Assembly (NCBI GenBank): GCA_910578075.1
Contig: CAJTPK010000006.1
Coordinates: forward strand, 62,001-126,000
From: an uncultured Muribaculaceae bacterium
Lineage (GTDB): Bacteria; Bacteroidota; Bacteroidia; Bacteroidales; Muribaculaceae
Reading direction: 5' to 3'
Length of the DNA: 64,000 nucleotides
The number at the start of each line of letters is the position of its first letter. The first letter of the stretch is position 1. The notes beneath the pieces were generated by a model, which did no database searches, was not told the origin of the DNA, and saw only the letters and a list, made by a program, of their open reading frames with translations. This document shows, in pieces, positions 35,332-43,830 of the stretch. Both the position numbers and the translations under genes were made by a program.

Positions 35332-36660
35332 ATGACAACAAAAAAAGCAGAAGCGCCTAAAGGTAAACTTGGCGTTATGGTAGTAGGTCTTGGTGCCGTT
35401 ACTTCGACATTCATGACCGGAGTGTTCATGACCCGCAAAGGTCTCGCCAAGCCGATCGGTTCGGTGACACAGTATGACAAAATCCGTATCGGCAAAGGTG
35501 CTGATAAAAAATATCTCCATTATAAAGATATCGTTCCCATCGCGGATCTGAACGACATTGAGTTTGCTGCATGGGATGTATACCCTGCGAATGCCTTTGA
35601 AGCAGCTGTGAATGCAGAAGTGCTCAAAGCTAAGGATATCCTTCCCGTTAAGGAGGAGCTTGAGGCTATCAAGCCTCTTAAGGCTGCTTTCGATCATAAT
35701 TATGCAAAGCGTCTTGACGGTGACAATGTAAAGGAATGTAAGGACCGTTGGGATATGACAGAGCAGATCCGTGAGGATATCCGCAATTTCAAGAAGGAGA
35801 CAGGCGTTGATCGCGTTGTTGTGCTCTGGGCTGCTTCAACAGAGGTTTACGTTCCAGTAGACGAGAAGATTCACGGCACAATCGAATCTCTTGAGGCTGC
35901 TATGAAGGCTGACGATAAAGAGCATATCGCTCCTTCGATGTGTTATGCCTATGCAGCCCTCTCCGAAGGTTGTCCTTTCATTATGGGCGCGCCTAACACT
36001 ACCGTTGACATTCCTGCAATGTGGGAGCTTGCCGAGAAGACAAAGATGCCTATCGCAGGTAAGGATTTCAAGACCGGTCAGACTCTTGTTAAATCAGGTT
36101 TCGCACCCATCATCGGCGACCGTTGCCTCGGTCTTAACGGATGGTTCTCTACCAATATCCTCGGCAACCGCGATGGTCTTGTGCTTGACGAGCCTGCTAA
36201 CTTCCGCACAAAAGAGGTTTCCAAACTGTCTACACTCGAAACTATCCTCGTTCCTGAAGACCAGCCGGATCTCTATGGTCATGGCAATGATGAGGATACC
36301 CAGTATTATCACAAGGTGCGTATCAACTATTATCCCCCGCGCAACGATAACAAAGAGGGTTGGGACAATATCGACATCTTCGGCTGGATGGGTTATCCGA
36401 TGCAGATCAAGATCAACTTCCTCTGCCGCGATTCCATTCTCGCAGCGCCTCTCTGCCTTGACCTCGTGCTTCTCAGCGACCTCGCGGCGCGTTCAGGTCG
36501 TTACGGCATACAGCGCTTCCTGAGCTTCTTCCTCAAGAGCCCGATGCATGATTACACCAAAGGCGAAATGCCAATCAATAATCTTTATCAGCAGCACACG
36601 ATGCTACGTAACGCCATCCGCGAGATGGGCGGCTATGAAGCTGACGAAGAAATGGATTGA
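35332..36660 (+). CDS. ino1: myo-inositol-1-phosphate (inositol-3-phosphate) synthase
   Basis: The 442-residue protein opens with an NAD-binding Rossmann loop (GVMVVGLGAVTSTFMTG). It carries the family core: VVLWAASTEVYVP, CPFIMGAPNTTVDIPA, the catalytic segment PIAGKDFKTGQTLVKSGFAP, and LGLNGWFSTNILGNRDG, where lysines and aspartates bind NAD and substrate. It converts glucose 6-phosphate to inositol phosphate with internally recycled NAD. It lies directly downstream of the lipid-transfer and phosphatase genes, which gives the pathway its head group. It has its own leader and terminator, so it may be controlled separately from the four upstream genes. Confidence 0.92.
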   Translation: MTTKKAEAPKGKLGVMVVGLGAVTSTFMTGVFMTRKGLAKPIGSVTQYDKIRIGKGADKKYLHYKDIVPIADLNDIEFAAWDVYPANAFEAAVNAEVLKAKDILPVKEELEAIKPLKAAFDHNYAKRLDGDNVKECKDRWDMTEQIREDIRNFKKETGVDRVVVLWAASTEVYVPVDEKIHGTIESLEAAMKADDKEHIAPSMCYAYAALSEGCPFIMGAPNTTVDIPAMWELAEKTKMPIAGKDFKTGQTLVKSGFAPIIGDRCLGLNGWFSTNILGNRDGLVLDEPANFRTKEVSKLSTLETILVPEDQPDLYGHGNDEDTQYYHKVRINYYPPRNDNKEGWDNIDIFGWMGYPMQIKINFLCRDSILAAPLCLDLVLLSDLAARSGRYGIQRFLSFFLKSPMHDYTKGEMPINNLYQQHTMLRNAIREMGGYEADEEMD

Positions 36661-36753
36661 TACAGGTATCCGTTGTTAGACGGATTCCAAAGTTGATTGG
36701 TTACAACTCACCATGTAAAACACACACAACACACGTAGAATTACACAACAATC

Positions 36754-36784
36754 GAGCAGGCCGGGCGTCAGTCCCGGCTTGCTC
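36754..36784 (+). terminator. intrinsic terminator of inositol-phosphate synthase
   Basis: GAGCA-CCGGG pairs with CCCGG-TGCTC, followed by CGTTTCT. It lies about 95 bases after the stop codon. Confidence 0.6.
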
Positions 36785-36830
36785 CGTTTCTAAAACCAAT
36801 TAAGTTGAGTCATCATAAATATGTAAATTT

Positions 36831-36872
36831 AGAGTCCGTCCCCTAAAGCTAAATTTTTATGAGACGGACTCT
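36831..36872. repeat. short hairpin repeat, copy 1 of 3
   Basis: AGAGTCCGTC and GACGGACTCT form a 10-bp stem around the loop CCCTAAAGCTAAATTTTTAT-GA. The stem and the loop core (CCTAAAG, then AATTTTTTATGA) recur at 48070-48117 and 57539-57579. The loop is as conserved as the stem. Confidence 0.7.
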
Positions 36873-36905
36873 TAGACTTAGACAAGCCCCATTATATAGT
36901 CAAAT

Positions 36906-37098
36906 ATCACGCAGAGCCGCGGAGGCGCAAAGTTTTGAGTTGGCAAGCTCAGTGACAAAGATAACGAAGAATCGCGTGGCGATTTAGGCAAAGGCGCAGA
37001 GCAGGAGCGTCAGACTCTGTGTCTCAGCAGGAGTGGAAACGACATCTACGTCGAATTGAACGGCATAAATTCTTTGCGCCTCCGCGCCTCTGCGTGAT
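36906..37098. repeat. 193-bp inverted-repeat element
   Basis: A 27-bp inverted repeat with one mismatch (36906-36932 and 37072-37098; key part ATCACGCAGAG, GCGGAGGCGCAAAG) encloses about 140 bp without an ORF. This GC-rich terminal sequence is similar to repeats I have seen in other bacterial genomes. It reads as a MITE-like or REP-type element. Confidence 0.65.
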
Positions 37099-37131
37099 TA
37101 AAATTTTTACATGACATAAAAATAAAAATAG

Positions 37132-37623
37132 ATGAAGAAGATTGGAATTTTAAGTGATACCCATGGATTGTTGGATGACAGATATGCCTTGCACTTCAAG
37201 GATTGCGATGAGATATGGCATGCCGGTGACATCGGTGACTATTCAATAGTCGAGAGGCTTGCTGAGATTGCTCCTGTCAGGGCTGTATCAGGCAACGTGG
37301 ATCATGGAGAGGTGAAGCGTAAATGTCCGGAACTTGAAATATTCATGGTAGAGGGTGTGAAGGTGCTTCTGACCCATATCGGTGGATATCCGGGCAAATG
37401 GTCGCCGGGTATGAAGAAACTGTTGAGGGACGAGAATATCCGGCTGATGGTTGACGGACATTCGCATCTGTTGAAAATCATGTATGATAAAGAACTCGAT
37501 GTGCTTCATATCAACCCCGGAGCCGCCGGCAACCAAGGCTGGCAGAAAGTGCGCACTCTCGTGCGTCTCGTAATTGACGGCACCGACATGCGCGACTGCG
37601 AGGTCATCGAATTCTCACGATAA
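37132..37623 (+). CDS. YfcE/MJ0936-type metallophosphodiesterase
   Basis: A 163-residue calcineurin-like phosphoesterase. Metal-binding blocks in order are GILSDTHGLLDDR (D, H), DEIWHAGDIGD (GDxxD-like), VSGNVDHGE (GNxD), LLTHIGGYPG and MVDGHSHLLK (GHTH-like). The size fits the minimal YfcE family, which hydrolyses phosphodiesters in vitro with unknown natural substrate. It is monocistronic; the next gene converges on it. The repeat element ends 33 bases upstream. Confidence 0.85.
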   Translation: MKKIGILSDTHGLLDDRYALHFKDCDEIWHAGDIGDYSIVERLAEIAPVRAVSGNVDHGEVKRKCPELEIFMVEGVKVLLTHIGGYPGKWSPGMKKLLRDENIRLMVDGHSHLLKIMYDKELDVLHINPGAAGNQGWQKVRTLVRLVIDGTDMRDCEVIEFSR

Positions 37624-37650
37624 CAAGTTTTAATTAATTCCAGCGAAAAA

Positions 37651-38742
37651 TTATTTGTGTTTGCGGGGGACGTTGATGTTGTGGGTGTCGAAGATACGTT
37701 GGGCACCGCGATCGTAGAGCTGCCAGTGGGCTTTCTGGGCAGCGGGGATGTGCTCCGGCATCCATGAGGGGATGACGGTGAAGTTGGTTGAGCCTCCTGC
37801 AGGTTTGGCGGAGAAGAATGTGTCGTAGTTCGCTTCCTTGAATCTTGCTTTTCCTGTCTCGTCACGTTCTATCGTGGCTCTGACCAATGCTCCGCCGCGC
37901 GTGTCGGCTGTCTTCATGTTAGATATGAAATTACCTAAGGAATACACAAGAAGGACATCTTTGTTCTCCTTTTCGTTGCGGACAACTTTCATCGGCTGGA
38001 TCACATGTGGATGACCGCCTATTATCAGGTCCGCTCCGTTGTCAATAAGGAATTGGGCTATATTCTCCTGATTACGGTTCTGAAGCAGCACATACTCCAC
38101 ACCCCAGTGAATCGTCACTACCAGTATCTCGGCTCCAGCCTCGCGAGTCCTGCGCATCTCGTCAGCCATCTTGTCGCGGTCAATCAGCGAAACTTCTACG
38201 CCTTCCATAGGTTCTATGCCGTTGGTTCCGTAAGTGTAGTTCAGAAAACCTACCTTAAATCCGTTTATATCTTTTATAAAAGGCACCAACTGCTCGCGTT
38301 GAGCTGCATTGTGGTATGTCCCTATGTGATCCACTCCGAGGGAGTCAAGAGCCACGAGGGTTCGCCTCGCTGCTTTGTCGCGCCTGTCAAGACAATGGTT
38401 ATTGGCAGTCAGGAAAAGATCGAAACCGGCATCTTTGAGTGCCTGCGCATATGAATCCGGTGCAGAGAAGCATGGGTAGCCGGTGTATGACGGACCGCCG
38501 CCCAATGGCACCTCAAGATTGCATACGGCATAATCGGCAGCTGTGATCTCCGGAGCGATAAGGGTAAAACATCCGGAATAATCATAGCTCTTTCCACCGC
38601 CCAATTCCTTGGCGCGATCGAGTTGCGCCTGATGCTGCATGGCGTCACCCACGAAAAGTAGTTCCGCACGGGGGCGATCCCCTGGTGTGTCAACACCGGT
38701 GATGAAAGAAAGCAGACTGAAAAGAAGTATTCCGAATCCCAT
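37651..38742 (-). CDS. CapA family (PGA_cap) metallophosphoesterase-like protein
   Basis: A 363-residue protein with an N-terminal hydrophobic signal or anchor. The CapA pattern is clear: ELLFVGDAMQHQAQLD, DYAVCNLEVPLGG, GFDLFLTANNHCLDR, VVTIHWGVEYV and DLIIGGHPHVIQPM, where aspartate, asparagine and histidines resemble calcineurin-type metal ligands. Members take part in poly-gamma-glutamate capsule synthesis in Bacillus, but in Bacteroidetes are widespread without the other cap genes. Function here is uncertain. It lies downstream of the DUF4270 gene on the same strand, with a hairpin and the AAGTTGC palindrome between them. Confidence 0.8.
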   Translation of the reverse strand: MGFGILLFSLLSFITGVDTPGDRPRAELLFVGDAMQHQAQLDRAKELGGGKSYDYSGCFTLIAPEITAADYAVCNLEVPLGGGPSYTGYPCFSAPDSYAQALKDAGFDLFLTANNHCLDRRDKAARRTLVALDSLGVDHIGTYHNAAQREQLVPFIKDINGFKVGFLNYTYGTNGIEPMEGVEVSLIDRDKMADEMRRTREAGAEILVVTIHWGVEYVLLQNRNQENIAQFLIDNGADLIIGGHPHVIQPMKVVRNEKENKDVLLVYSLGNFISNMKTADTRGGALVRATIERDETGKARFKEANYDTFFSAKPAGGSTNFTVIPSWMPEHIPAAQKAHWQLYDRGAQRIFDTHNINVPRKHK

Positions 38743-38752
38743 ATGTTTATTA

Positions 38753-38770
38753 AAGTTGCTTAAGCAACTT
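38753..38770. repeat. AAGTTGCTTAAGCAACTT palindrome
   Basis: A perfect 18-bp palindrome directly upstream of the CapA-like gene (11 bases from its start). It is related to the palindrome at 16261-16278 and to half sites elsewhere in the window. Confidence 0.6.
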
Positions 38771-38780
38771 CACTTATACA

Positions 38781-38813
38781 AATACACAATCCATGTGGTA
38801 TGGATTGTGTATC
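38781..38813 (-). terminator. terminator hairpin downstream of the DUF4270 gene
   Basis: ATACACAATCCA pairs with TGGATTGTGTAT around a short loop. On the minus strand it is followed by TTTGTATAAG, so it could end the DUF4270 transcript before the CapA-like gene. Confidence 0.55.
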
Positions 38814-38824
38814 GGTATTATGAA

Positions 38825-40246
38825 TTATTCAATTGTTTGCCTTGAGAACGAGAAGCATATTATTGCATGATCTGTGTCAAGTTGTGTGACCGTGGGGCGT
38901 CCGATATATGGGGCACAACGTGTCACATACGTGGTGGTTGAGGTGTAACCTGCCACATCTTCTGTCGATACGATTACAGGAACGAGAGAGAACTCCATGT
39001 CTTCGGGTTTTACGGTGGTGCCGTTTTCAATAATGTTGAGTATATACTCTCGCATTCCCGTGAATGAATAGCTCTTATTCTCAGAGTTGTAGGGAGCATA
39101 GAATGAAGTCTTCCCGTCTGGAATCTTATTTTCTTTGAAGAACGATTCTCTTTCGGAGCTCTTCACGAGCAAGAGGTGGGGTGCTGCTGACAGACCATAG
39201 TCATTCTCCACAGCTTCGGCTGGAATCTCGAAAGTGAGTTTCGATACCACTGCCATGCGGTAAAGATCCTTGTTATATTTGTCGAGAAGTTCCTGTGCCG
39301 GGAAACGCAGGTTCACGTAATATCCTCCGGGCGTCGTGATAATTGATTTGCCGCTGTTTGCGAGGTTTTTCAGATAATCAGACACCTTGTATGTCACGCG
39401 GTTGGCTGAAAGCACCTCGGGCTGGGATGAGAACAGGCATACGGAGTCACGCATCAGAGTCGGCACGTAATGGTACTCACCGGAATCGTCATCCTTTTTC
39501 TGATACACCTGTTTGATATAATGCCAGTAAGTGTAAAACTTCATGCTTGATATCACGCCAACGCAACCGTTTCCGAAATTCTGCTCAACATAGACGCCGG
39601 GGAAATATTGTGCGAATGTCTGCGGCCACTGGAAAATCTCCGGTTTCTCTCTATAAGCGGTGAAAACATCCTGCGCAAGTTTCTTGGGCATCATTATAGG
39701 AATGCTGATGTTCTTCTGAACCTGGAACATTGAATCGTTCATCGACAAGGCAGAGAGTGTGTAGCTCTTCACGCCAAGTGGATTTGACGGGTCGTAATAG
39801 CCTTCGGGATTGAAAGAGCTGTTGATCTCAGGCTTAAGTTGCTTGGTGAGCTGATACACCTTCAGCTGCTGGGGAGCGAGAGAGTCGCCTGTGAGTGATC
39901 CGCGCGGCACGGTGAGCACCATCCGCATGGAGTCCACATCATTCACCGTGATGGAATCCGGGATGTTCATAGCTGTGGCGCACATGAGCTGGCTGACAAA
40001 TGAGCAGTCGAGCGAACCATATTGCGGCACATTGATACGTCCCAGAAGTTTTGTCTGGGTGCGGGAATCGAACTCCGGTTCCAATATGGAGGTGGCGTTG
40101 ATCTTCATCTCAAGGGTGTCGACCGTGATAGTCACTTCGCCATTCACCAGCGAACCGCCGATAGGGCTTACGTTGTCTTCGCAGGAGCATAGCATGGCGA
40201 AGGGGAGGAGGGCGGCGGCAGCCGCGTATAGAGATTTAATCTTCAT
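38825..40246 (-). CDS. DUF4270-family lipoprotein
   Basis: The 473-residue protein begins with a lipoprotein signal (MKIKSLYAAAAALLPFAMLCSC) and continues EDNVSPIGGSL, the usual opening of DUF4270 proteins. Later blocks are KLLGRINVPQYGSLDCSFVSQLM, VDSMRMVLTVP and NLRFPAQELLDKYN, a beta-rich outer-membrane lipoprotein fold. The family is conserved across Bacteroidetes, next to a glycogen-synthase-like gene and panC, as here, but its function is unknown. Its start overlaps the end of the GT5-like gene by 11 bases, so the two are translationally coupled. Confidence 0.85.
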   Translation of the reverse strand: MKIKSLYAAAAALLPFAMLCSCEDNVSPIGGSLVNGEVTITVDTLEMKINATSILEPEFDSRTQTKLLGRINVPQYGSLDCSFVSQLMCATAMNIPDSITVNDVDSMRMVLTVPRGSLTGDSLAPQQLKVYQLTKQLKPEINSSFNPEGYYDPSNPLGVKSYTLSALSMNDSMFQVQKNISIPIMMPKKLAQDVFTAYREKPEIFQWPQTFAQYFPGVYVEQNFGNGCVGVISSMKFYTYWHYIKQVYQKKDDDSGEYHYVPTLMRDSVCLFSSQPEVLSANRVTYKVSDYLKNLANSGKSIITTPGGYYVNLRFPAQELLDKYNKDLYRMAVVSKLTFEIPAEAVENDYGLSAAPHLLLVKSSERESFFKENKIPDGKTSFYAPYNSENKSYSFTGMREYILNIIENGTTVKPEDMEFSLVPVIVSTEDVAGYTSTTTYVTRCAPYIGRPTVTQLDTDHAIICFSFSRQTIE

Positions 40247-41057
40247 TAGTCAAGAGAGATTGATAAAATTCGTGATATTTGTCGGTGTTGTCCTCCTCAG
40301 GATTGAGAAAGAGCACCGGAAGCCCCGCCTTCTCGACATATTCCTTAAGCTCAGGATCGGGAGTGCGGTTGTTGAAAATCACGGCATCGGAATTTGCGAT
40401 TCCGATTTTGTGAAGAAGGTTGGTGTTGGCGGGCATGTCGGTGAAATCCTTAAGATCCTCATCCTTTATGCCGTCTTCGGCGAGTTTTGCCAGAAATTCG
40501 GGATCGATTTCGGCGGCGGGAGTCTCGTCGAGCAGTGAATATACTATCTTTGTGCCATTGAAAGAAACGCCATCGGAGAATACTTTCTTGGCATATAACG
40601 GCACGAGTGAAGCCATCCAGCCGGAAGTGTGGAGGATGTCAGGTTCCCAACGGAGCTTGCGTGCTGTGTCGGCGGTGCCGCGTGAGAAGAAAATGACGCG
40701 CTCATCGTTGTCAACACGGTTTGAGCCGACATTGTCAACATCACCATCCTCTTTCTGGAAATAATCGTCATTGTCAATGAAATATACCTGTATACGGGAA
40801 GGCTGCATTGATGCGACCTTGATGATCAGGGGATGGTCTGTGTCGCGGATCGGGATGTTGATTCCGCTGAGACGTATCACTTCGTGCAACTGGTTGCGCC
40901 TTTCATTTACATTGCCGAAATTGGGCATGAAGGTCCTTACCTCATATTTCTTGCCATGCATCGCCACCGGGAGGTCGCGTCCTAACTTAGCTATCTCCGA
41001 GGTGGGGAGGTAGGGGGATATTTCGGGAGAGACAAAAAGAATTCGTTGTTTTGCCAT
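40236..41057 (-). CDS. glycogen/starch synthase-like (GT5 N-terminal) protein
   Basis: The start at 41057 gives 273 residues (MAKQRILFVSPEISPYLPT); the ORF extension to 41090 lacks a signal. It matches only the N-terminal half of glycogen synthase: VSPEISPY replaces the usual VxxExxPxxKxGG, and FMPNFGN and DILHTSGWMASLVPLY follow. The ADP-glucose-binding KxGGL and the C-terminal Rossmann domain are missing, so ordinary glycogen synthesis is unlikely. This short form appears to be conserved in Bacteroidetes beside panC, rather than being a local truncation. A minus-strand TAACTTTG lies at 41116-41123. Confidence 0.75.
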   Translation of the reverse strand: MAKQRILFVSPEISPYLPTSEIAKLGRDLPVAMHGKKYEVRTFMPNFGNVNERRNQLHEVIRLSGINIPIRDTDHPLIIKVASMQPSRIQVYFIDNDDYFQKEDGDVDNVGSNRVDNDERVIFFSRGTADTARKLRWEPDILHTSGWMASLVPLYAKKVFSDGVSFNGTKIVYSLLDETPAAEIDPEFLAKLAEDGIKDEDLKDFTDMPANTNLLHKIGIANSDAVIFNNRTPDPELKEYVEKAGLPVLFLNPEEDNTDKYHEFYQSLLTNED

Positions 41058-41115
41058 ACTGTTCGGTTTGCTATGCCGGAGCGCAACCATTCGCGCCCGT
41101 GCATACTAAGCGGAT

Positions 41116-41176
41116 GCAAAGTTAATAAAAAAAATCGAGATAGACGCTGATTTTATGGAATAATTGATTAATTTTG
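41116..41176. promoter_or_regulatory. divergent promoters between the GT5-like gene and panC
   Basis: TAACTTTG on the minus strand (41116-41123) faces the GT5-like gene. TAATTTTG on the plus strand (41169-41176) precedes panC. Both fit the Bacteroidetes -7 consensus, so transcription starts diverge from this 195-bp gap. Confidence 0.6.
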
Positions 41177-41252
41177 CAGGTTGAAAAAACCAATTAAAGA
41201 TGTGTTCCCGTTACCGCCTTCGTGCGATGCCGGAATGCCCTTAATTTAGAAA

Positions 41253-42116
41253 ATGATAATAATCAGAAAGGTTGCGGAGCTCCTTGACTTTGTGGAGCAC
41301 CAGAAGGAACAAGGCAATGCCATTGGTCTTGTGCCCACGATGGGCGCCCTGCATGCGGGGCATCTGTCGCTTGTGGAGCGCGCTGTCAGCGAAAATCCAT
41401 GTGTAATAGCGAGTGTTTTTGTCAATCCGACGCAATTCAATAATCCTACGGACCTTGCCACTTACCCCCGCAAGGAGGAGGACGACTTCCGTCTGCTGGC
41501 TCAGGCAGGTGTGACAGCTGTGTTTGCACCGGAGGTTGACGAAATGTATCCCGGAGGCCCCGAAGCTCAGCCGCGTCATGAATTCGATCTCGGCACAGCC
41601 GCTGAAGTGATGGAAGGTAAATTCCGTCCCGGTCATTTCCAGGGGGTGGCTCAGGTGGTGAGTCTTCTTTTCAGACTCTGCCGTCCGACACGCGCTTATT
41701 TCGGTGAGAAAGATTTCCAGCAGATCGCCGTGATCAGAAACATGATCAAGACCGAAGGCATAGATGTCGACATTGTGGCGTGCCCGATAAAGCGTGCCGA
41801 TGACGGATTGGCACTCTCAAGCCGCAACGCGCTCCTTACTCCGGAGCAGCGTGAGGTGGCGCCGGAGATTCACAAGGCTCTGGAATATAGCGTCGGTTAT
41901 GCCCGCGAGCATAGTGTCCGGGCAACACACGACACAGTGGTGGAGCGTATAGATGCTGTTCCTCACATGAAAGTGGAATATTTCGAGATTGTGGACGCCC
42001 GCACGCTTCTTCCCGTGGAGGAATGGGAAGAAAGTCCATGGATTGTGGGGTGTATCACTGTCTATTGTGGAGAAGTCCGGTTGATAGATAACATTACCTA
42101 TAAGAAAGAAATCTAA
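41253..42116 (+). CDS. panC: pantothenate synthetase
   Basis: A 287-residue enzyme with the nucleotidyl-transferase signature LVPTMGALHAGHLSLV (HxGH), VNPTQFNNPTDLATYPR, FYxGEKDFQQIAVIR in the form AYFGEKDFQQI, and ADDGLALSSRN. It joins pantoate and beta-alanine with ATP to form pantothenate. It is followed seven bases later by panD, which supplies beta-alanine, so the two form a biosynthetic pair. Confidence 0.95.
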   Translation: MIIIRKVAELLDFVEHQKEQGNAIGLVPTMGALHAGHLSLVERAVSENPCVIASVFVNPTQFNNPTDLATYPRKEEDDFRLLAQAGVTAVFAPEVDEMYPGGPEAQPRHEFDLGTAAEVMEGKFRPGHFQGVAQVVSLLFRLCRPTRAYFGEKDFQQIAVIRNMIKTEGIDVDIVACPIKRADDGLALSSRNALLTPEQREVAPEIHKALEYSVGYAREHSVRATHDTVVERIDAVPHMKVEYFEIVDARTLLPVEEWEESPWIVGCITVYCGEVRLIDNITYKKEI

Positions 42117-42122
42117 GCGGTC

Positions 42123-42470
42123 ATGTTGATAGAGATGATGAAATCCAAGATTCACCGTGTCACAGTGACAGAGGCGAATCTTAACTATATTGGAAGCATT
42201 ACGATTGACAGCAATCTGCTTGAGGCTGCCGACATCCTTCCCGGCCAGCGTGTCTGGATTGTCAATAATAACAACGGAGAGCGTTTCGATACATACGTGA
42301 TAGCCGGCGAGCCGGGCAGCGGGGTGATATGTCTTAACGGAGCCGCAGCGCGCAAGGCGCAGCCGGGCGACATTGTGATCATAATGACATATGCCCATAT
42401 GACTCCGGAGGAGGCTAAAGTGTGGAAGCCGACTGTTATTTTCCCCGATACAGCGACTAATAAACTTTAA
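42123..42470 (+). CDS. panD: aspartate 1-decarboxylase
   Basis: A 115-residue PanD precursor. The self-cleavage site Gly24-Ser25 is present in NLNYIGSITID, so Ser25 becomes the pyruvoyl group. Lys9 (KSKIHRVTV) and the GAAARKAQPGDIVIIMTYA block complete the active site. It decarboxylates L-aspartate to beta-alanine for panC directly upstream. Maturation may need no PanM in this lineage. It ends six bases before ffh. Confidence 0.95.
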   Translation: MLIEMMKSKIHRVTVTEANLNYIGSITIDSNLLEAADILPGQRVWIVNNNNGERFDTYVIAGEPGSGVICLNGAAARKAQPGDIVIIMTYAHMTPEEAKVWKPTVIFPDTATNKL

Positions 42471-42476
42471 AAATTT

Positions 42477-43823
42477 ATGTTTGAAAATTTGTCAGAGCGT
42501 CTTGAACGCTCATTCAAGATATTGAAAGGTGAGGGTAAGATCACGGAAATCAACGTGGCGGAAACCCTCAAGGATGTGCGTCGTGCCCTGCTTGATGCCG
42601 ATGTCAACTATAAGGTGGCCAAGACATTCACCGATACGGTGAAGAAGAAGGCGATGGGCCAGAATGTGATCAATGCCCTCAAGCCTAAGGAGTTGATGGT
42701 GAAGATCGTTCATGACGAACTTACCGAGATGATGGGCGGTATGGAGGCTCCACTCAATCTCACCGGAAATCCTACTGTGATATTGATGTCGGGTCTGCAA
42801 GGTGCCGGTAAAACCACATTCGCCGGTAAACTCGCCCGCAAGCTAAAGTCAGCCAAGGGCAAGCGTCCGCTGCTCGTTGGAGCCGACGTATATCGTCCTG
42901 CTGCCCGTGAGCAGTTGCGTGTGTTGGCGCAGAGCATCGATGTGCCTGTGTATACTGAGGAGGAGAGCAAAGATCCTGTTCAGATAGCTCTTAATGCCAT
43001 CGCTCATGCAAAATCGAATCATCTGGATCTGGTGATTGTCGATACAGCGGGTCGTCTTGCTGTTGACGAGGAGATGATGGATGAGATCGAGCGTATCAAG
43101 AATGCGATCAACCCTCAGGAGACACTCTTCGTTGTCGACTCCATGACAGGTCAGGATGCTGTCAATACGGCCAAGACCTTCAACGAGCGTCTTGACTTTG
43201 ACGGAGTGGTGCTCACAAAACTTGATGGTGATACCCGTGGTGGTGCCGCTCTGTCTATTCGTGCGGTTGTCGATAAACCGATCAAATATGTCGGCACCGG
43301 CGAGAAGCTTGAGGATATACAGGAATTCAACCCCGAGGGTATGGCAAACCGTATCTTGGGAATGGGCGATATCGTCGAGCTTGCCAAGAGAGCGCAGGAG
43401 ATCTACGACCAGAAAGAGGCTGAGAGGATTCAGGAGAAGATCAAGAAGAATAAATTTGATTTCGATGATTTCCTCAAGCAGATTGAGAATATCAAGAAGA
43501 TGGGTAATATAAAGGATCTCGCCGCGATGATACCGGGTGTCGGCAAAGCCATCAAGGATGTCGATATCGACAACAGCGCGTTCAAGAGCATCGAGGCTAT
43601 TATACACTCCATGACTCCCTATGAACGGCAGAATCCGGAAATTATAAAGGGTACACGCCGTCAGCGTATAGCCAAAGGTTCGGGCACATCTCTGCAGGAT
43701 GTCAATAAACTCCTGAAGCAGTTTGAAGACACCCGCAAGATGATGAAAATGGCCACCTCGATGAAGAATCCGATGAAGATGATGCGTCAGATGAAACAGC
43801 AGGGAGGCGGATTCAGAAGATAA
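42477..43823 (+). CDS. ffh: signal recognition particle protein Ffh
   Basis: A 448-residue SRP54 GTPase. The N domain is residues 1-90 and the G domain about 100-295: GLQGAGKTTFAGKLA (G1), DVYRPAAREQL, DTAGRLAVDEEMMDEI (G3), TKLDGDTRGGAALSI (G4). The methionine-rich M domain at the C-terminus (DTRKMMKMATSMKNPMKMM) binds 4.5S RNA and signal peptides. It targets membrane proteins to the translocon with FtsY. It is read after panD, perhaps from the same transcript, and converges on the SGNH hydrolase gene seven bases away. Confidence 0.96.
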   Translation: MFENLSERLERSFKILKGEGKITEINVAETLKDVRRALLDADVNYKVAKTFTDTVKKKAMGQNVINALKPKELMVKIVHDELTEMMGGMEAPLNLTGNPTVILMSGLQGAGKTTFAGKLARKLKSAKGKRPLLVGADVYRPAAREQLRVLAQSIDVPVYTEEESKDPVQIALNAIAHAKSNHLDLVIVDTAGRLAVDEEMMDEIERIKNAINPQETLFVVDSMTGQDAVNTAKTFNERLDFDGVVLTKLDGDTRGGAALSIRAVVDKPIKYVGTGEKLEDIQEFNPEGMANRILGMGDIVELAKRAQEIYDQKEAERIQEKIKKNKFDFDDFLKQIENIKKMGNIKDLAAMIPGVGKAIKDVDIDNSAFKSIEAIIHSMTPYERQNPEIIKGTRRQRIAKGSGTSLQDVNKLLKQFEDTRKMMKMATSMKNPMKMMRQMKQQGGGFRR

Positions 43824-43830
43824 AAAGTGA

